Origin: Streptomyces odontomachi
GTDB taxonomy: Bacteria; Actinomycetota; Actinomycetes; Streptomycetales; Streptomycetaceae
Assembly (NCBI RefSeq): GCF_024435355.1
Contig: NZ_JAMJWG010000002.1
Location: 434,001 to 498,000 of the forward strand
Direction of reading: 5' to 3'
Length of the DNA: 64,000 nt
Positions 17,226-24,956 of this stretch are shown here, piece by piece. Numbering within the stretch: the first letter of the stretch is position 1; the number at the start of each line of letters is the position of its first letter. The position numbers were made by a program, and so were the translations under genes. The notes under the pieces are model-generated. The model saw only the letters and a list, made by a program, of their open reading frames with translations, had not been told where the DNA came from and made no database searches.

Positions 17226-18235
17226 GTGCGGCCGATCCGACGGTCGTCGTCGTGGGCTGCGGCGTCAGCGGCCTGACCACGGCGCTACGGCTGCGCCGCC
17301 TCGGCCGTACCGTGCGGATCGTGGCCGACCGGCCTGCGGAACGCACCACCTCGGCCGTCGCGGGCGCCACCTGGTTTCCCTACAAGGTCGACCCACCCCA
17401 CCGGGCCCTGGGTTGGACGGCGGCGAGCCGACCCGTGTTCGAGTCGCTGGCGGCGTCGAGCGAGACGACGGGCGTGGTGCTGCGCACGTGCGTGATGTTG
17501 CACCGGAGTCCGCTCGGGGGAGCTCCGTGGTGGGCCGACGCGGCACCCGACCTGGCCCTGTTAGGGCGCGCACAGCTCCCGCCCGGATTCGCCGACGGCT
17601 ACTCCTTCACCCAGGCCGTGATCGACATGCCGATGTACCTGGCCTATCTGCTCGATCGCTTCCTTGCGCACGGCGGCGAACTGCTCCACGCGCGACTCTC
17701 CTCGTTGACCGAGGCCGCCCGGTACGGCGATGTCGTGGTCAACTGCTGCGGTCTCGGGGCGCGTGAGCTCTGCGACGACCCCGCGACGTATCCCGTCCGA
17801 GGCCAGTGGCTCCGTGTCGACAATCCCGGCATCGACCGGGTCCTCGCCGATTTCGACCATCCGGACGGTGACGCCTACATCATCCCGCACCGTCACAGTT
17901 GCATCCTCGGCGGTACCGCGGACGAGAACGCCTGGGACGAGACACCCGGCGACGAGGTGTCGGCCCGCATCCGCAGGCGGTGCACCGAACTGGATCCCCG
18001 GCTGGCCGGGGCGAGGGCGCTGGAGCAGCGGGTCGGACTGCGACCCGTTCGCCGAGGCGGAGTCCGGCTCGAACTCGACACGCTTGCGGACGGCACGCCC
18101 TGCGTCCACAACTACGGTCACGGCGGCGCGGGCGTGACCCTGTCCTGGGGATGCGCCGACGAGGTCACCGACCTGGTGCGGTCGCTGGGCACCGACATCG
18201 ACACGCCACCGGCGGCGACGGGAGGAACCAGTTGA
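17222..18235 (+). CDS. D-amino-acid oxidase (FAD)
   Basis: Flavoenzyme that oxidises D-amino acids to 2-oxo acids, 337 residues. Its ATG overlaps the permease stop (ATGA). The FAD-binding motif VVVVGCGVSGLTTALRL is at the N-terminus. The family block RVGLRPVRRGGVRLE contains the substrate-binding arginine, and HNYGHGGAGVTLSWGCA matches the DAO signature near the C-terminus. No signal peptide is visible. The TGA at 18233-18235 lies two bases from the end of a TnpB element, so the insertion just spares the reading frame. It probably acts on the product or cargo of the upstream permease. Confidence 0.9.
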   Translation: MSAADPTVVVVGCGVSGLTTALRLRRLGRTVRIVADRPAERTTSAVAGATWFPYKVDPPHRALGWTAASRPVFESLAASSETTGVVLRTCVMLHRSPLGGAPWWADAAPDLALLGRAQLPPGFADGYSFTQAVIDMPMYLAYLLDRFLAHGGELLHARLSSLTEAARYGDVVVNCCGLGARELCDDPATYPVRGQWLRVDNPGIDRVLADFDHPDGDAYIIPHRHSCILGGTADENAWDETPGDEVSARIRRRCTELDPRLAGARALEQRVGLRPVRRGGVRLELDTLADGTPCVHNYGHGGAGVTLSWGCADEVTDLVRSLGTDIDTPPAATGGTS

Positions 18236-18236
18236 C

Positions 18237-18261
18237 TTCCTCTCCCTCGTGAACGAGGGAG
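18237..18261. repeat. Terminal hairpin repeat, copy 1
   Basis: CTCCCTCGT at 18242-18250 and ACGAGGGAG at 18253-18261 form a perfect 9-bp stem with a two-base loop. The same sequence with three changes ends the element at 19569-19593. It lies just beyond the tnpB stop codon. It could also terminate transcription of the D-amino-acid oxidase operon. Confidence 0.75.
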
Positions 18262-18380
18262 ATTCCTACGGCTCGCGCCGTGGGGTTTTCTGCTTCGTCG
18301 CCGACTGCCCGCCCGGCTTACGCCGTTGAGGTCTTACACCAGCTCCACAGACCGTCACCGCCAGCCCGGCGGCCTTGAGG
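18237..18380 (-). ncRNA. Probable TnpB guide RNA (omegaRNA/reRNA), 3' end of element
   Basis: In TnpB systems the guide RNA is made from the 3' part of tnpB and the right end of the element, with the guide coming from flanking DNA. Here the last tnpB codons form a stem (ACGGC/GCCGT, 18268-18281), followed by the 9-bp hairpin at 18242-18261. The flanking guide would then start near 18236 and run into the D-amino-acid oxidase gene. The 5' boundary is a guess. Confidence 0.4.
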
Positions 18381-19465
18381 TTGATCGCTGCGTTCACGTC
18401 ACGGTCATGGGAAGTGCCGCAGTCACACGTCCAGGTACGGACGTTGAGCGGCATCTTGTCCTGCAAAGTGCCGCAGGCGGAGCACAGCTTGGAGGAGGGA
18501 AAGAAGCGGTCCACGACCACGACCTCGCGTCCGTACCAGGCGGCTTTGTACTCCAGCAGCGAGCGGAACTCCCACCAACTCGCGTCCGAGATGGCTCGGG
18601 CGAGCGTGTGGTTCTTGACCATGTTACGCACGGTCAGATCCTCGATCACGAGCGTTTGGTTTTCGCGCACGAGTCGAGTGGTCAGCTGGTGCAGCATGTC
18701 TCGGCGCCGGTCGGCGATCCGTGCATGCACCTTGGCGGCCTTGCAGCGCGCATTGGCGCAGTTGTTGCTGCCCTTGGTCTTCTTCGCCAGCTCGCGCTGG
18801 GCCTTGGCCAGGCGGGCACGGTCGCGGCGTTCGTGTCGGGGATTGGCGATCTTCTCCCCGGTGGACAGGGTCAGCAGATGGTCCAGGCCCACGTCGATGC
18901 CGACCGCACTATCGGTGGCGGGAAGCGGCTTGATGCTGGGGTCGTCGCACCGCAGGGAGACGAACCAGCGCCCGGCCGCATCCCGGCTCACGGTCACCGT
19001 GGTCGGCACCGTTCCTTCGGGAAGCGGCCTTGACCAGACGATGTCCAGCGGGTCGTTCATCTTCGCCAGGATCAGTGCCCCATCACGGAACGTGAATGCC
19101 GAGCGGGTGTACTCCGCGCTGCCACGGGACTTTCGCTTGGACTTGAAGCGCGGGTACTTGGAGCGCTTGGCGAAGAAGTTGCTGAACGCGCCCTGCAGAT
19201 GCCGCAAGGCCTGCTGCAGCGGGACCGAAGACACCTCGTTGAGGTAGGCGAGTTCTTCGGTCTTCTTCCACGCCGTCAGCATCGCCGAGGTGGCGTTGTA
19301 GTTGACGCGCTTCTGCCGCGCCCAGGCCTCGGTGCGGGCGGCGAGTGCCATGTTGTAGACCTTGCGCACACAACCGAACGTGCGCGACAACTCCGCTGCC
19401 TGCGCATCGCTGGGGTAGAAGCGGTACTTGAACGCCCGCTTCACCTGCATCGTGGCCATGCTCAC
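18266..19465 (-). CDS. tnpB: TnpB RNA-guided endonuclease (IS200/IS605 OrfB)
   Basis: RNA-guided DNA nuclease of the TnpB family, ancestor of Cas12, about 399 residues. The RuvC-like triad is complete: D191 in GIDVGLD, E275 in VIEDLTV and D356 in HDRDVNAA. The zinc ribbon has C328, C331, C347 and C349. The N-terminus MQVKRAFKYRFYP is typical. The start is uncertain: GTG 19465, ATG 19459 and ATG 19450 are all in frame and none has a clear ribosome site. Full length and intact catalytic residues indicate an active nuclease. No tnpA is nearby. Confidence 0.9.
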   Translation of the reverse strand: MSMATMQVKRAFKYRFYPSDAQAAELSRTFGCVRKVYNMALAARTEAWARQKRVNYNATSAMLTAWKKTEELAYLNEVSSVPLQQALRHLQGAFSNFFAKRSKYPRFKSKRKSRGSAEYTRSAFTFRDGALILAKMNDPLDIVWSRPLPEGTVPTTVTVSRDAAGRWFVSLRCDDPSIKPLPATDSAVGIDVGLDHLLTLSTGEKIANPRHERRDRARLAKAQRELAKKTKGSNNCANARCKAAKVHARIADRRRDMLHQLTTRLVRENQTLVIEDLTVRNMVKNHTLARAISDASWWEFRSLLEYKAAWYGREVVVVDRFFPSSKLCSACGTLQDKMPLNVRTWTCDCGTSHDRDVNAAINLKAAGLAVTVCGAGVRPQRRKPGGQSATKQKTPRREP

Positions 19466-19568
19466 AAACTAGTGAACTTATTGGTGAAGACCAAATCTGC
19501 GGGTGAGAGCACCATCTTTCGCCCTGACGGCGAAACCCGCTCCTTGCCCTGCTCCGCAGGAGCTGGGT

Positions 19569-19593
19569 TTCCTCTCCCTCGTAAACGAAGGGG
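19569..19593. repeat. Terminal hairpin repeat, copy 2
   Basis: Second copy of the element-end sequence, with CTCCCTCGT and ACGAAGGGG arms around AA. It lies upstream of tnpB, past an A+T-rich leader (19465-19500) that probably carries the tnpB promoter. The next gene on this strand, the ABC-2 permease, ends at 19632. Confidence 0.7.
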
Positions 19594-19631
19594 TCTCCAC
19601 TCAGAAGTCCAGATAATCCAACCGGACGACC

Positions 19632-20405
19632 CTAGGTGTCGCGCCTGCACAGCAGCAGGCCGCCGGTCAGGAGCGCCGCCGCGGCCCACGCCGCGGTCAC
19701 GCCGAGACCGGCCCAGGGGCCGATGGGCAGGCTGCGGATGTCGGTGGTGGTCTGGATGGCGAGCCCGGCGCTCATCGGCCCGATCTGCCGGAGCAGGCGC
19801 TGCCCGGAGGGAGCGCCGACCACCTGGGCGAGGACGGGGACCAGGTACAGCAGGCCGAGGACGATCCCGACACCGGTCGCCGAGTCCCGCACGACGGTGG
19901 CGACACCGAGGCTGAGCAGGGCGATCAGGATCAGGTAGAGGATCGACCCGAGGGCGGCACGCAGCGTGGGCCAGTCGGTCGGGGACAGCGCAGGGTGGCC
20001 GCGGGCCGTCGTGAAGGCATGGGCCGGCAGGAGGAGCCGCCCGGCCGCCAGGGACCCGAGCACCGCAAGGGTCCCGGCCGGGGCCACGATCCCGGTGAGC
20101 GTGACGGCTTTGGCCGCGAGGACGGTGGCTCGCTGCGGCACCGCCGCCACCGTGGTGCGGATCATGCCCGTGCCGTACTCGCCCGCGATGACCGGTACGG
20201 CCAGGACGACGACCAGCGCCTGCCCGAGCTGGACGCCGGTGAGGCTGAGCTTGGTCATGTCACCGCAGGAGGCGGGCCCGCAGGTCACCACCGAGGTCGC
20301 GGCGGCGCTCAGGGCCACGGTCGCCACGACGGTACCGAGCAGCAGCCAGAGCGGGCTGGGGACGGTCCGGGTCTTCGTCCATTCCGCGTGCAGGGCCCGT
20401 CTCAC
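19632..20405 (-). CDS. ABC-2 type permease
   Basis: Membrane subunit of an ABC exporter, 257 residues with about six hydrophobic segments. The GTG at 20405 overlaps the upstream permease gene by four bases and has GGAGGGAC before it. It opens with LHAEWTKTRTV, the cytoplasmic amphipathic start shared with the second permease (VHAEWTKFRTV), so the two are related. GEYGTGMIRTTVAAVP is the typical ABC-2 coupling region. It works with the ATPase encoded at 21934-22869. This kind of system usually exports or confers resistance to a peptide or lipid-like compound. Confidence 0.85.
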   Translation of the reverse strand: MRRALHAEWTKTRTVPSPLWLLLGTVVATVALSAAATSVVTCGPASCGDMTKLSLTGVQLGQALVVVLAVPVIAGEYGTGMIRTTVAAVPQRATVLAAKAVTLTGIVAPAGTLAVLGSLAAGRLLLPAHAFTTARGHPALSPTDWPTLRAALGSILYLILIALLSLGVATVVRDSATGVGIVLGLLYLVPVLAQVVGAPSGQRLLRQIGPMSAGLAIQTTTDIRSLPIGPWAGLGVTAAWAAAALLTGGLLLCRRDT

Positions 20406-21937
20406 GCGTCCCTCCTGTGCAGAACGAGCGCGGCCACGGCCAGGCTCGCCGCCGCGTAGCCGGCCAGGACGGCGAACCCGGCCCAGGGTGCCAGCGGGTA
20501 ATAGCCGTTGTAGGGCGTGTAGTCGCTCGCGACCTGGTGATACCGCACGAGCGTCTGCTGGACGGCGAAGGCCGCGCCCGGGGTCACCCGGGCCAGCCAG
20601 TTCGACACGCTCGCGGGCATGAACGGGTTGGCGAACAGGAGGTAGGGCAGCACGACGGCCACGACGACGGTGGTGACGGCGCCTGCGCTGCGCCGGATGA
20701 GGGCGCCGACGGAGAGGGCCAGGATCGCCGCGGTAGCGAGCAGCGCCGCGATCCCGAGCTCCACCCGTAGCTCGGTCGAGGACGTCACCGGGAAGACGTA
20801 CACGCCGTTGGCCCGGGCGAGCCGCTCGCCGAGCGGAACCGCCACGACCGCTCCCGCCAACGCGGCGACGAAGGTGACGCCCCCCAGCACCATCGCCTTG
20901 GCCACCAGCACCCGGCTCCGTCTCGGGCTGGCGGCCAGGGTGACGTGGATCAGGCTCTTCCGGTATTCCGTGGTGATGAACAGCGCCCCCACGACCATCA
21001 CCACGATCAGCGCGGCGAACGTGCCGGTGAGGAGCTCTCCGAGGGTGCCGCCGGTGGGCAGCGTGTCGCGCACGGCGGGCGCCATGTCGCCGGCGCCGGT
21101 CACCGTGAAGCGGCCGCCGGATCCCGCGAACGAGCCCGAGGTGTTCTCCGGGTAGCCGGAGAAGCTCGGGGACCGGGGCCCCACCTGGTCGCCGGTCCAG
21201 TTGCCACCGCCCCAGCGCCCCTGGACACGAAGGTCCCCGAAGACGGCCGTGGACACGGTGCCGCGCGTGCCCATGCCTGCTGCGGAGGGCGGAGACGCGA
21301 CGAACAGCCCGCCCAGCGCGGTCCGCCCGAGCCCGTTCACGTGCGCGGTGCCCACCGTGGTCCAGTGCCTGCCGTCGGCGGAGGCACGGCCGGTGATCGT
21401 GTCGCCCGAGCGGTCCAGCCGCAGCCAGCGGACGGCGGCGGTGGAGACGGGGGCGGGGGCGGGGAGACCGGCGGTGTCGTTGACGTAGCCGTCCTGCATC
21501 CGCACGCCGTGGCTGCCGGTCACCATGATCGCCGCGTAGGGCGATCCCTGGCGGGTGCTCTCCTTGATGACGAGCCCGGCCTTCGCCCACGGCACGGTGC
21601 CGGCCCGTAGGTCCGAGGGCCCCCTGGGGATGCTGCTCCTGAGCGCGGAGACGGAGACGGTGATATGGCCGTTTCCCGCCAGCGGCCGGTGGACGAAGTA
21701 GAAGCTGTCGGTGACCGGTTCACCGCCTGGTCCGATCGGAACGGGCGGTGCACCCTCCTGATGGCTGCTGGCCCCGGCGAGCAGGGCGACCAGCACCAGG
21801 GCCAGACCCGCCGCCACCATGCCGATCGCCCAGCCGCGCACCGTTCGGAACTTGGTCCACTCCGCGTGCACCACGTGAGCGAAGCCGTTGCGCGCGGCCC
21901 GCCGGCCGGAACGCGACGCTGTGACGGTGGCGTTCAC
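20402..21937 (-). CDS. ABC-2 permease with a large embedded beta-sandwich domain
   Basis: Membrane subunit of the same exporter, 511 residues, about twice the normal size. The GTG at 21937 overlaps the ATPase stop by four bases. After a first helix (about 35-55), residues 74-240 form a non-membrane domain with SFYFVHRPLAGNGHITVSV, AGLVIKES, YAAIMVTGSHGVRMQ and a WLRLDRSGDTITGRASADG block; this pattern resembles DUF1349/concanavalin-like beta-sandwiches that bind sugars. The remaining helices (about 290-510) form a standard ABC-2 core with TEYRKSLIHVTLAASPRR. The domain should lie outside the cell and may bind substrate or the cell wall. Confidence 0.8.
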   Translation of the reverse strand: MNATVTASRSGRRAARNGFAHVVHAEWTKFRTVRGWAIGMVAAGLALVLVALLAGASSHQEGAPPVPIGPGGEPVTDSFYFVHRPLAGNGHITVSVSALRSSIPRGPSDLRAGTVPWAKAGLVIKESTRQGSPYAAIMVTGSHGVRMQDGYVNDTAGLPAPAPVSTAAVRWLRLDRSGDTITGRASADGRHWTTVGTAHVNGLGRTALGGLFVASPPSAAGMGTRGTVSTAVFGDLRVQGRWGGGNWTGDQVGPRSPSFSGYPENTSGSFAGSGGRFTVTGAGDMAPAVRDTLPTGGTLGELLTGTFAALIVVMVVGALFITTEYRKSLIHVTLAASPRRSRVLVAKAMVLGGVTFVAALAGAVVAVPLGERLARANGVYVFPVTSSTELRVELGIAALLATAAILALSVGALIRRSAGAVTTVVVAVVLPYLLFANPFMPASVSNWLARVTPGAAFAVQQTLVRYHQVASDYTPYNGYYPLAPWAGFAVLAGYAAASLAVAALVLHRRDA

Positions 21938-22869
21938 GGCGAGACCTCCGTGGGTGTCGCGGCGCGGAACTCGACCGCCTCGCGGGTGAGTTCCAGGTAG
22001 ACGTCCTCGAGGGTGGCGCGGTGTGCCGACACCTCGGAGAACGGCACCGCGCTCTCGCTGAGCAGCGTCACGATCCGGTTCGCGGGCAGGCCGGAGACGG
22101 TGAGGGTGTCGGGGCCGGTGGCCGCCACTGCCGCGCCGGCCTGTGCGAGCACCCGCGTCGCAGGTGTCCCGGCCGTGGTCCGCAGGACCACCCGGTTCCC
22201 GGAGACGGCCGCGATCAGGTCGGCCACGCCGGCGTCGGCGATGGCCTTCCCGCGCCCGACCACGACGAGATGATCGGCGGTGTCCTGCATCTCGCTCATC
22301 AGGTGGCTGGAGACCAGCACGGCGCGGCCCTGAGCGGCCAGCGACCGCAGGAAGCCGCGCATCCAGATGATGCCGTCGGGGTCCATGCCGTTGAACGGCT
22401 CGTCGAGCATGACGATCGGCGGGTCGCCCAGCAGGGCCGCGGCGATCCCGAGCCGCTGCCGCATGCCGAGCGAGTAGCCGCCGGCCTTGCGCCGGGCCGC
22501 CGGGACCAGGCCGACCTGCTCGATCACCTGGTCCACCCGCCGCGCGGGCAGACCCTGCGAATGCGCCAGCCACAGCAGGTGGTGACGCGCGCTGCGGCCG
22601 GGGTGCAGTGCTGCCGCGTCCAGCAGCGCACCGACGTGCTTCAGCGGATGCCGAAGGCTCTGGTAACGCTTTCCCTCGATCAGCGCGGTGCCCTCCTCGA
22701 CCGCGTCCAGGCCGAGGATCACCCGCATGGTGGTGGACTTCCCGGCCCCGTTCGGCCCGAGGAAGCCGGTCACCAGGCCCGGGCGGACGGTGAAGGACAT
22801 GCCGTCGAGGGCCAGGGTCGCGCCGTAGCGCTTGCGCAGTCCGGCGACGACGATTCCCGGGGCGCTCAT
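21934..22869 (-). CDS. ABC exporter ATPase, BcrA/NatA-like
   Basis: ATP-binding subunit of the exporter, 311 residues. Walker A GPNGAGKST, the signature YSLGMRQRL, Walker B IVMLDEPFNGMDPDG and the H-loop VSSHLMSEM are all intact. The long C-terminal region after residue 220 is typical of the bacitracin/lantibiotic-type exporters. It starts the three-gene operon, and the divergent gene at 23056 is a response regulator, an arrangement common for antibiotic-sensing export systems. Confidence 0.9.
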   Translation of the reverse strand: MSAPGIVVAGLRKRYGATLALDGMSFTVRPGLVTGFLGPNGAGKSTTMRVILGLDAVEEGTALIEGKRYQSLRHPLKHVGALLDAAALHPGRSARHHLLWLAHSQGLPARRVDQVIEQVGLVPAARRKAGGYSLGMRQRLGIAAALLGDPPIVMLDEPFNGMDPDGIIWMRGFLRSLAAQGRAVLVSSHLMSEMQDTADHLVVVGRGKAIADAGVADLIAAVSGNRVVLRTTAGTPATRVLAQAGAAVAATGPDTLTVSGLPANRIVTLLSESAVPFSEVSAHRATLEDVYLELTREAVEFRAATPTEVSP

Positions 22870-22936
22870 CGCAGCGCGCCCATGGTTCGAAATGCACTCA
22901 TGCCGACGGTTCTACGCGGCACCCGGTCCCGGTCCG

Positions 22937-22965
22937 GTCGCAGCGGCTGCGACCCGGCTGCAACC
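22937..22965. promoter_or_regulatory. Putative response-regulator binding site
   Basis: The 186-bp divergent region between the exporter operon and the two-component genes contains GTCGCAG/CTGCGAC, perfect 7-bp arms with a 3-base spacer (22937-22953). Overlapping it are two direct copies of GGCTGCRACC spaced 11 bp apart. Such direct repeats at one helical turn are usual for OmpR-type regulators. Function is inferred from position. Confidence 0.4.
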
Positions 22966-23055
22966 GGGGATCTGGCATCGTCGACGCATGGCATCTCGAT
23001 CCGCCGGACGACTCGGCCGCCCAGCCCGCACCACGACGACCCTCGGTGCGTGGCG

Positions 23056-23718
23056 GTGAGGGTGCTCGTCGTCGAGGACTTCGAGGTCCTCGCCCGCTCC
23101 CTGGGGACCGGACTGCGTCGCGAGGGAATGGCGGTCGACGTCGTCCTGGACGGAACCGCCGCCCTCGACCGGCTGGCCGACACCCGCTATGACGTGGTGA
23201 TCCTCGACCGCGACCTACCCGGTGTCCACGGGGACGAGATCTGCCGGCGGCTCGCCCACGGCCGCTGCGCGACCCGCATCCTGATGCTCACCGCCTCCGA
23301 CACGATCGAGGACCGCGTCGACGGGCTCAGCCTCGGCGCCGACGACTACCTGCCCAAGCCGTTCGCGTTCGCCGAACTGGTCGCCCGCGTCCGTGCGCTG
23401 GCCCGCCGCGCCACCCCGCCGCTTCCGCCCACCCTGGCGTGCGGGGACATCAGCCTCGATCCGGCTCGCCGCACCGCGTTCCGGGCCGGCCGGCGCCTCG
23501 AGCTGAGCCCCAAGGAGTTCGCCCTCCTCGAATGCCTGCTCGCCGCACCCGGCCTGGTGATCTCCGCCGAGGAGTTGCTCGAACGCGTCTGGGACGAGGC
23601 CGCCGACCCCTTCAGCAGCGCCGTCAAGCACACCATGCACCGCCTGCGGGCCAAGCTCGGTGACCCGCCCGTGATCGACACCGTCCGCGAAGGCGGCTAC
23701 CGGATCGGACTGCCATGA
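23056..23718 (+). CDS. OmpR-family response regulator
   Basis: Receiver plus winged-helix regulator, 220 residues. The GTG at 23056 makes the protein begin directly with RVLVVEDFEV; GTG 23050 is an in-frame alternative and no clear ribosome site separates them. D51 in VILDRDLPG is the phospho-acceptor, and the lysine of YLPKPFAF is conserved. The C-terminal domain has LELSPKEFALLECLL and HTMHRLRAKLGDPP, the trans-activation-domain signature. The stop overlaps the kinase start (ATGA). It probably controls the divergent ABC exporter. Confidence 0.9.
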   Translation: MRVLVVEDFEVLARSLGTGLRREGMAVDVVLDGTAALDRLADTRYDVVILDRDLPGVHGDEICRRLAHGRCATRILMLTASDTIEDRVDGLSLGADDYLPKPFAFAELVARVRALARRATPPLPPTLACGDISLDPARRTAFRAGRRLELSPKEFALLECLLAAPGLVISAEELLERVWDEAADPFSSAVKHTMHRLRAKLGDPPVIDTVREGGYRIGLP

Positions 23719-24818
23719 CCTCGGCCCAGCAACTCCCCAGAAGGTCCTTGCAGACGCGGCTCGCGCTCGCCTACGCGGCAGGCATCTACGCCACCGGGGT
23801 CTTCGTGCTGGTATGCGTCGCCGTCCCGCTCGCCGGCGTCCAGTCGACCAACCCCGCGGGCCACCGTTCATCGGGCGCGATCACCGGGACCGGGAACGGC
23901 ATCGACCTGCCCCGACTCCTCACGGGATCGGCCGTCGCGCTGGTCCTTCTGGTTCCCGTCGCCCTGGCTCTCGGCTGGTTCGTCGCCGGCCGGTTCCTGC
24001 ACCCGCTGCGCGCCATCACCGCCACCGCCACCGCCATCTCCGCCAGCGATCTCCACCGGCGCCTCGGCCTCGGCGAGCCCACGGACGAGCTGACCGAGCT
24101 CGGCCATATCCTCGACGATCTGTTCGCCCGCCTCCAGGCCTCCTTCGACGCCCAACGCCACTTCGTCGCCAACGCGTCCCACGAGCTGCGGACCCCCCTC
24201 GCCGGTCTGCGCACCCTCCTCGAAGTCGCCCTCGCCGACCCCGACGCCGACGCCGACACGCTGCGCTCGGCCTGCTGGGAAGCCCTCGACCTCGGCGGGC
24301 ACCAGGAACGGCTCGTCTCGGCCCTGCTGGTGCTCGCCACCAGCGAGCGTGGACTTTCTCGCCGGGACACCCTCGACCTCGCCGACCTGGTCGAAGGCGT
24401 GCTCGCCGCCCGCCGTGGCCAGGCAACGGAGCGAGGCATCGATCTCGCCGCACACCTGGCACCCGCGGTGACGGCCGGGGACCCACGGCTGATCGAAAGC
24501 CTCGTCGCCAACCTCGTCGACAACGCCATCCGCCACAACCACCCGGACGGACACGTCACGATCGCCACGCGGACCTCCGGCACGCGGGTGACCCTGACGA
24601 TCGCCAACAGCGGGCCGGCCGTCCCCGGCGACCAGGTCGAGCGTCTCTTCCACCCCTTCCAGAAACTGGCGCCCGACCGTCACGGCGGCGGCGACGGCCA
24701 CGGTCTCGGCCTCGCCATCGTCCGTGCCGTCGCCGAAGCCCACCGCGCCACCCTCACCACCAGCGCACGCCCCGAAGGGGGCCTGTCCATCGCCGTACGG
24801 TTCGCGCACGCCCGCTGA
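23715..24818 (+). CDS. HAMP-containing sensor histidine kinase
   Basis: Membrane histidine kinase, 367 residues. Two membrane helices (about 18-40 and 70-92) flank a short extracytoplasmic loop of about 30 residues, so it belongs to the small-loop group that often senses within the membrane or through a partner exporter. A HAMP linker follows (93-145). H156 in FVANASHELRTPLAG is the phospho-acceptor. The ATPase domain shows NLVDNAIRHN, IANSGPAVP and GHGLGLAIV. It is coupled to the response regulator by a four-base overlap. Confidence 0.9.
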   Translation: MTSAQQLPRRSLQTRLALAYAAGIYATGVFVLVCVAVPLAGVQSTNPAGHRSSGAITGTGNGIDLPRLLTGSAVALVLLVPVALALGWFVAGRFLHPLRAITATATAISASDLHRRLGLGEPTDELTELGHILDDLFARLQASFDAQRHFVANASHELRTPLAGLRTLLEVALADPDADADTLRSACWEALDLGGHQERLVSALLVLATSERGLSRRDTLDLADLVEGVLAARRGQATERGIDLAAHLAPAVTAGDPRLIESLVANLVDNAIRHNHPDGHVTIATRTSGTRVTLTIANSGPAVPGDQVERLFHPFQKLAPDRHGGGDGHGLGLAIVRAVAEAHRATLTTSARPEGGLSIAVRFAHAR

Positions 24819-24884
24819 TCCGGGACCGCGCCAAGAGGTCCCGGCCTCTTCGACGTCGTCCTCGGGACCGGCGGGGCACGCGCA

Positions 24885-24931
24885 GCGCCGCACGCCCCCG
24901 GGGCCGGATTCTGCCCGGGGACGTGCGGCGC
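24885..24931. terminator. Bidirectional terminator hairpin
   Basis: GCGCCGCACG at 24885-24894 and CGTGCGGCGC at 24922-24931 form a perfect 10-bp stem with further pairing inside (CCCC with GGGG, GGG with CCC). It sits between the convergent kinase and ChvE-type genes, so it can stop transcription from both sides. No U-tract is seen, as is common in actinobacteria. Confidence 0.65.
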
Positions 24932-24956
24932 GGGACTTCGCTGCGGGCTTACAGGC

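Larger units (their letters stand above)
18237..19593 (-). mobile_element. IS200/IS605-type element carrying only tnpB
   Basis: The element is bounded by two copies of a 25-base hairpin sequence in direct orientation: TTCCTCTCCCTCGTGAACGA at 18237-18256 continuing to 18261, and TTCCTCTCCCTCGTAAACGA at 19569-19588 continuing to 19593. It contains one tnpB gene on the minus strand and no tnpA transposase, so it would need a Y1 transposase in trans. The left end also has hairpins TTTCGCC/GGCGAAA (19517-19535) and GCTCC/GGAGC (19551-19563). Exact boundaries are inferred from the repeats and could be off by tens of bases at the right side. Confidence 0.7.

Noticed and set aside
18232..18236. TTGAC as the target motif of the TnpB element
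   Set aside because: It resembles IS605-type target sequences but lies at the tnpB 3' side, where the right end should be. Left as a remark only.
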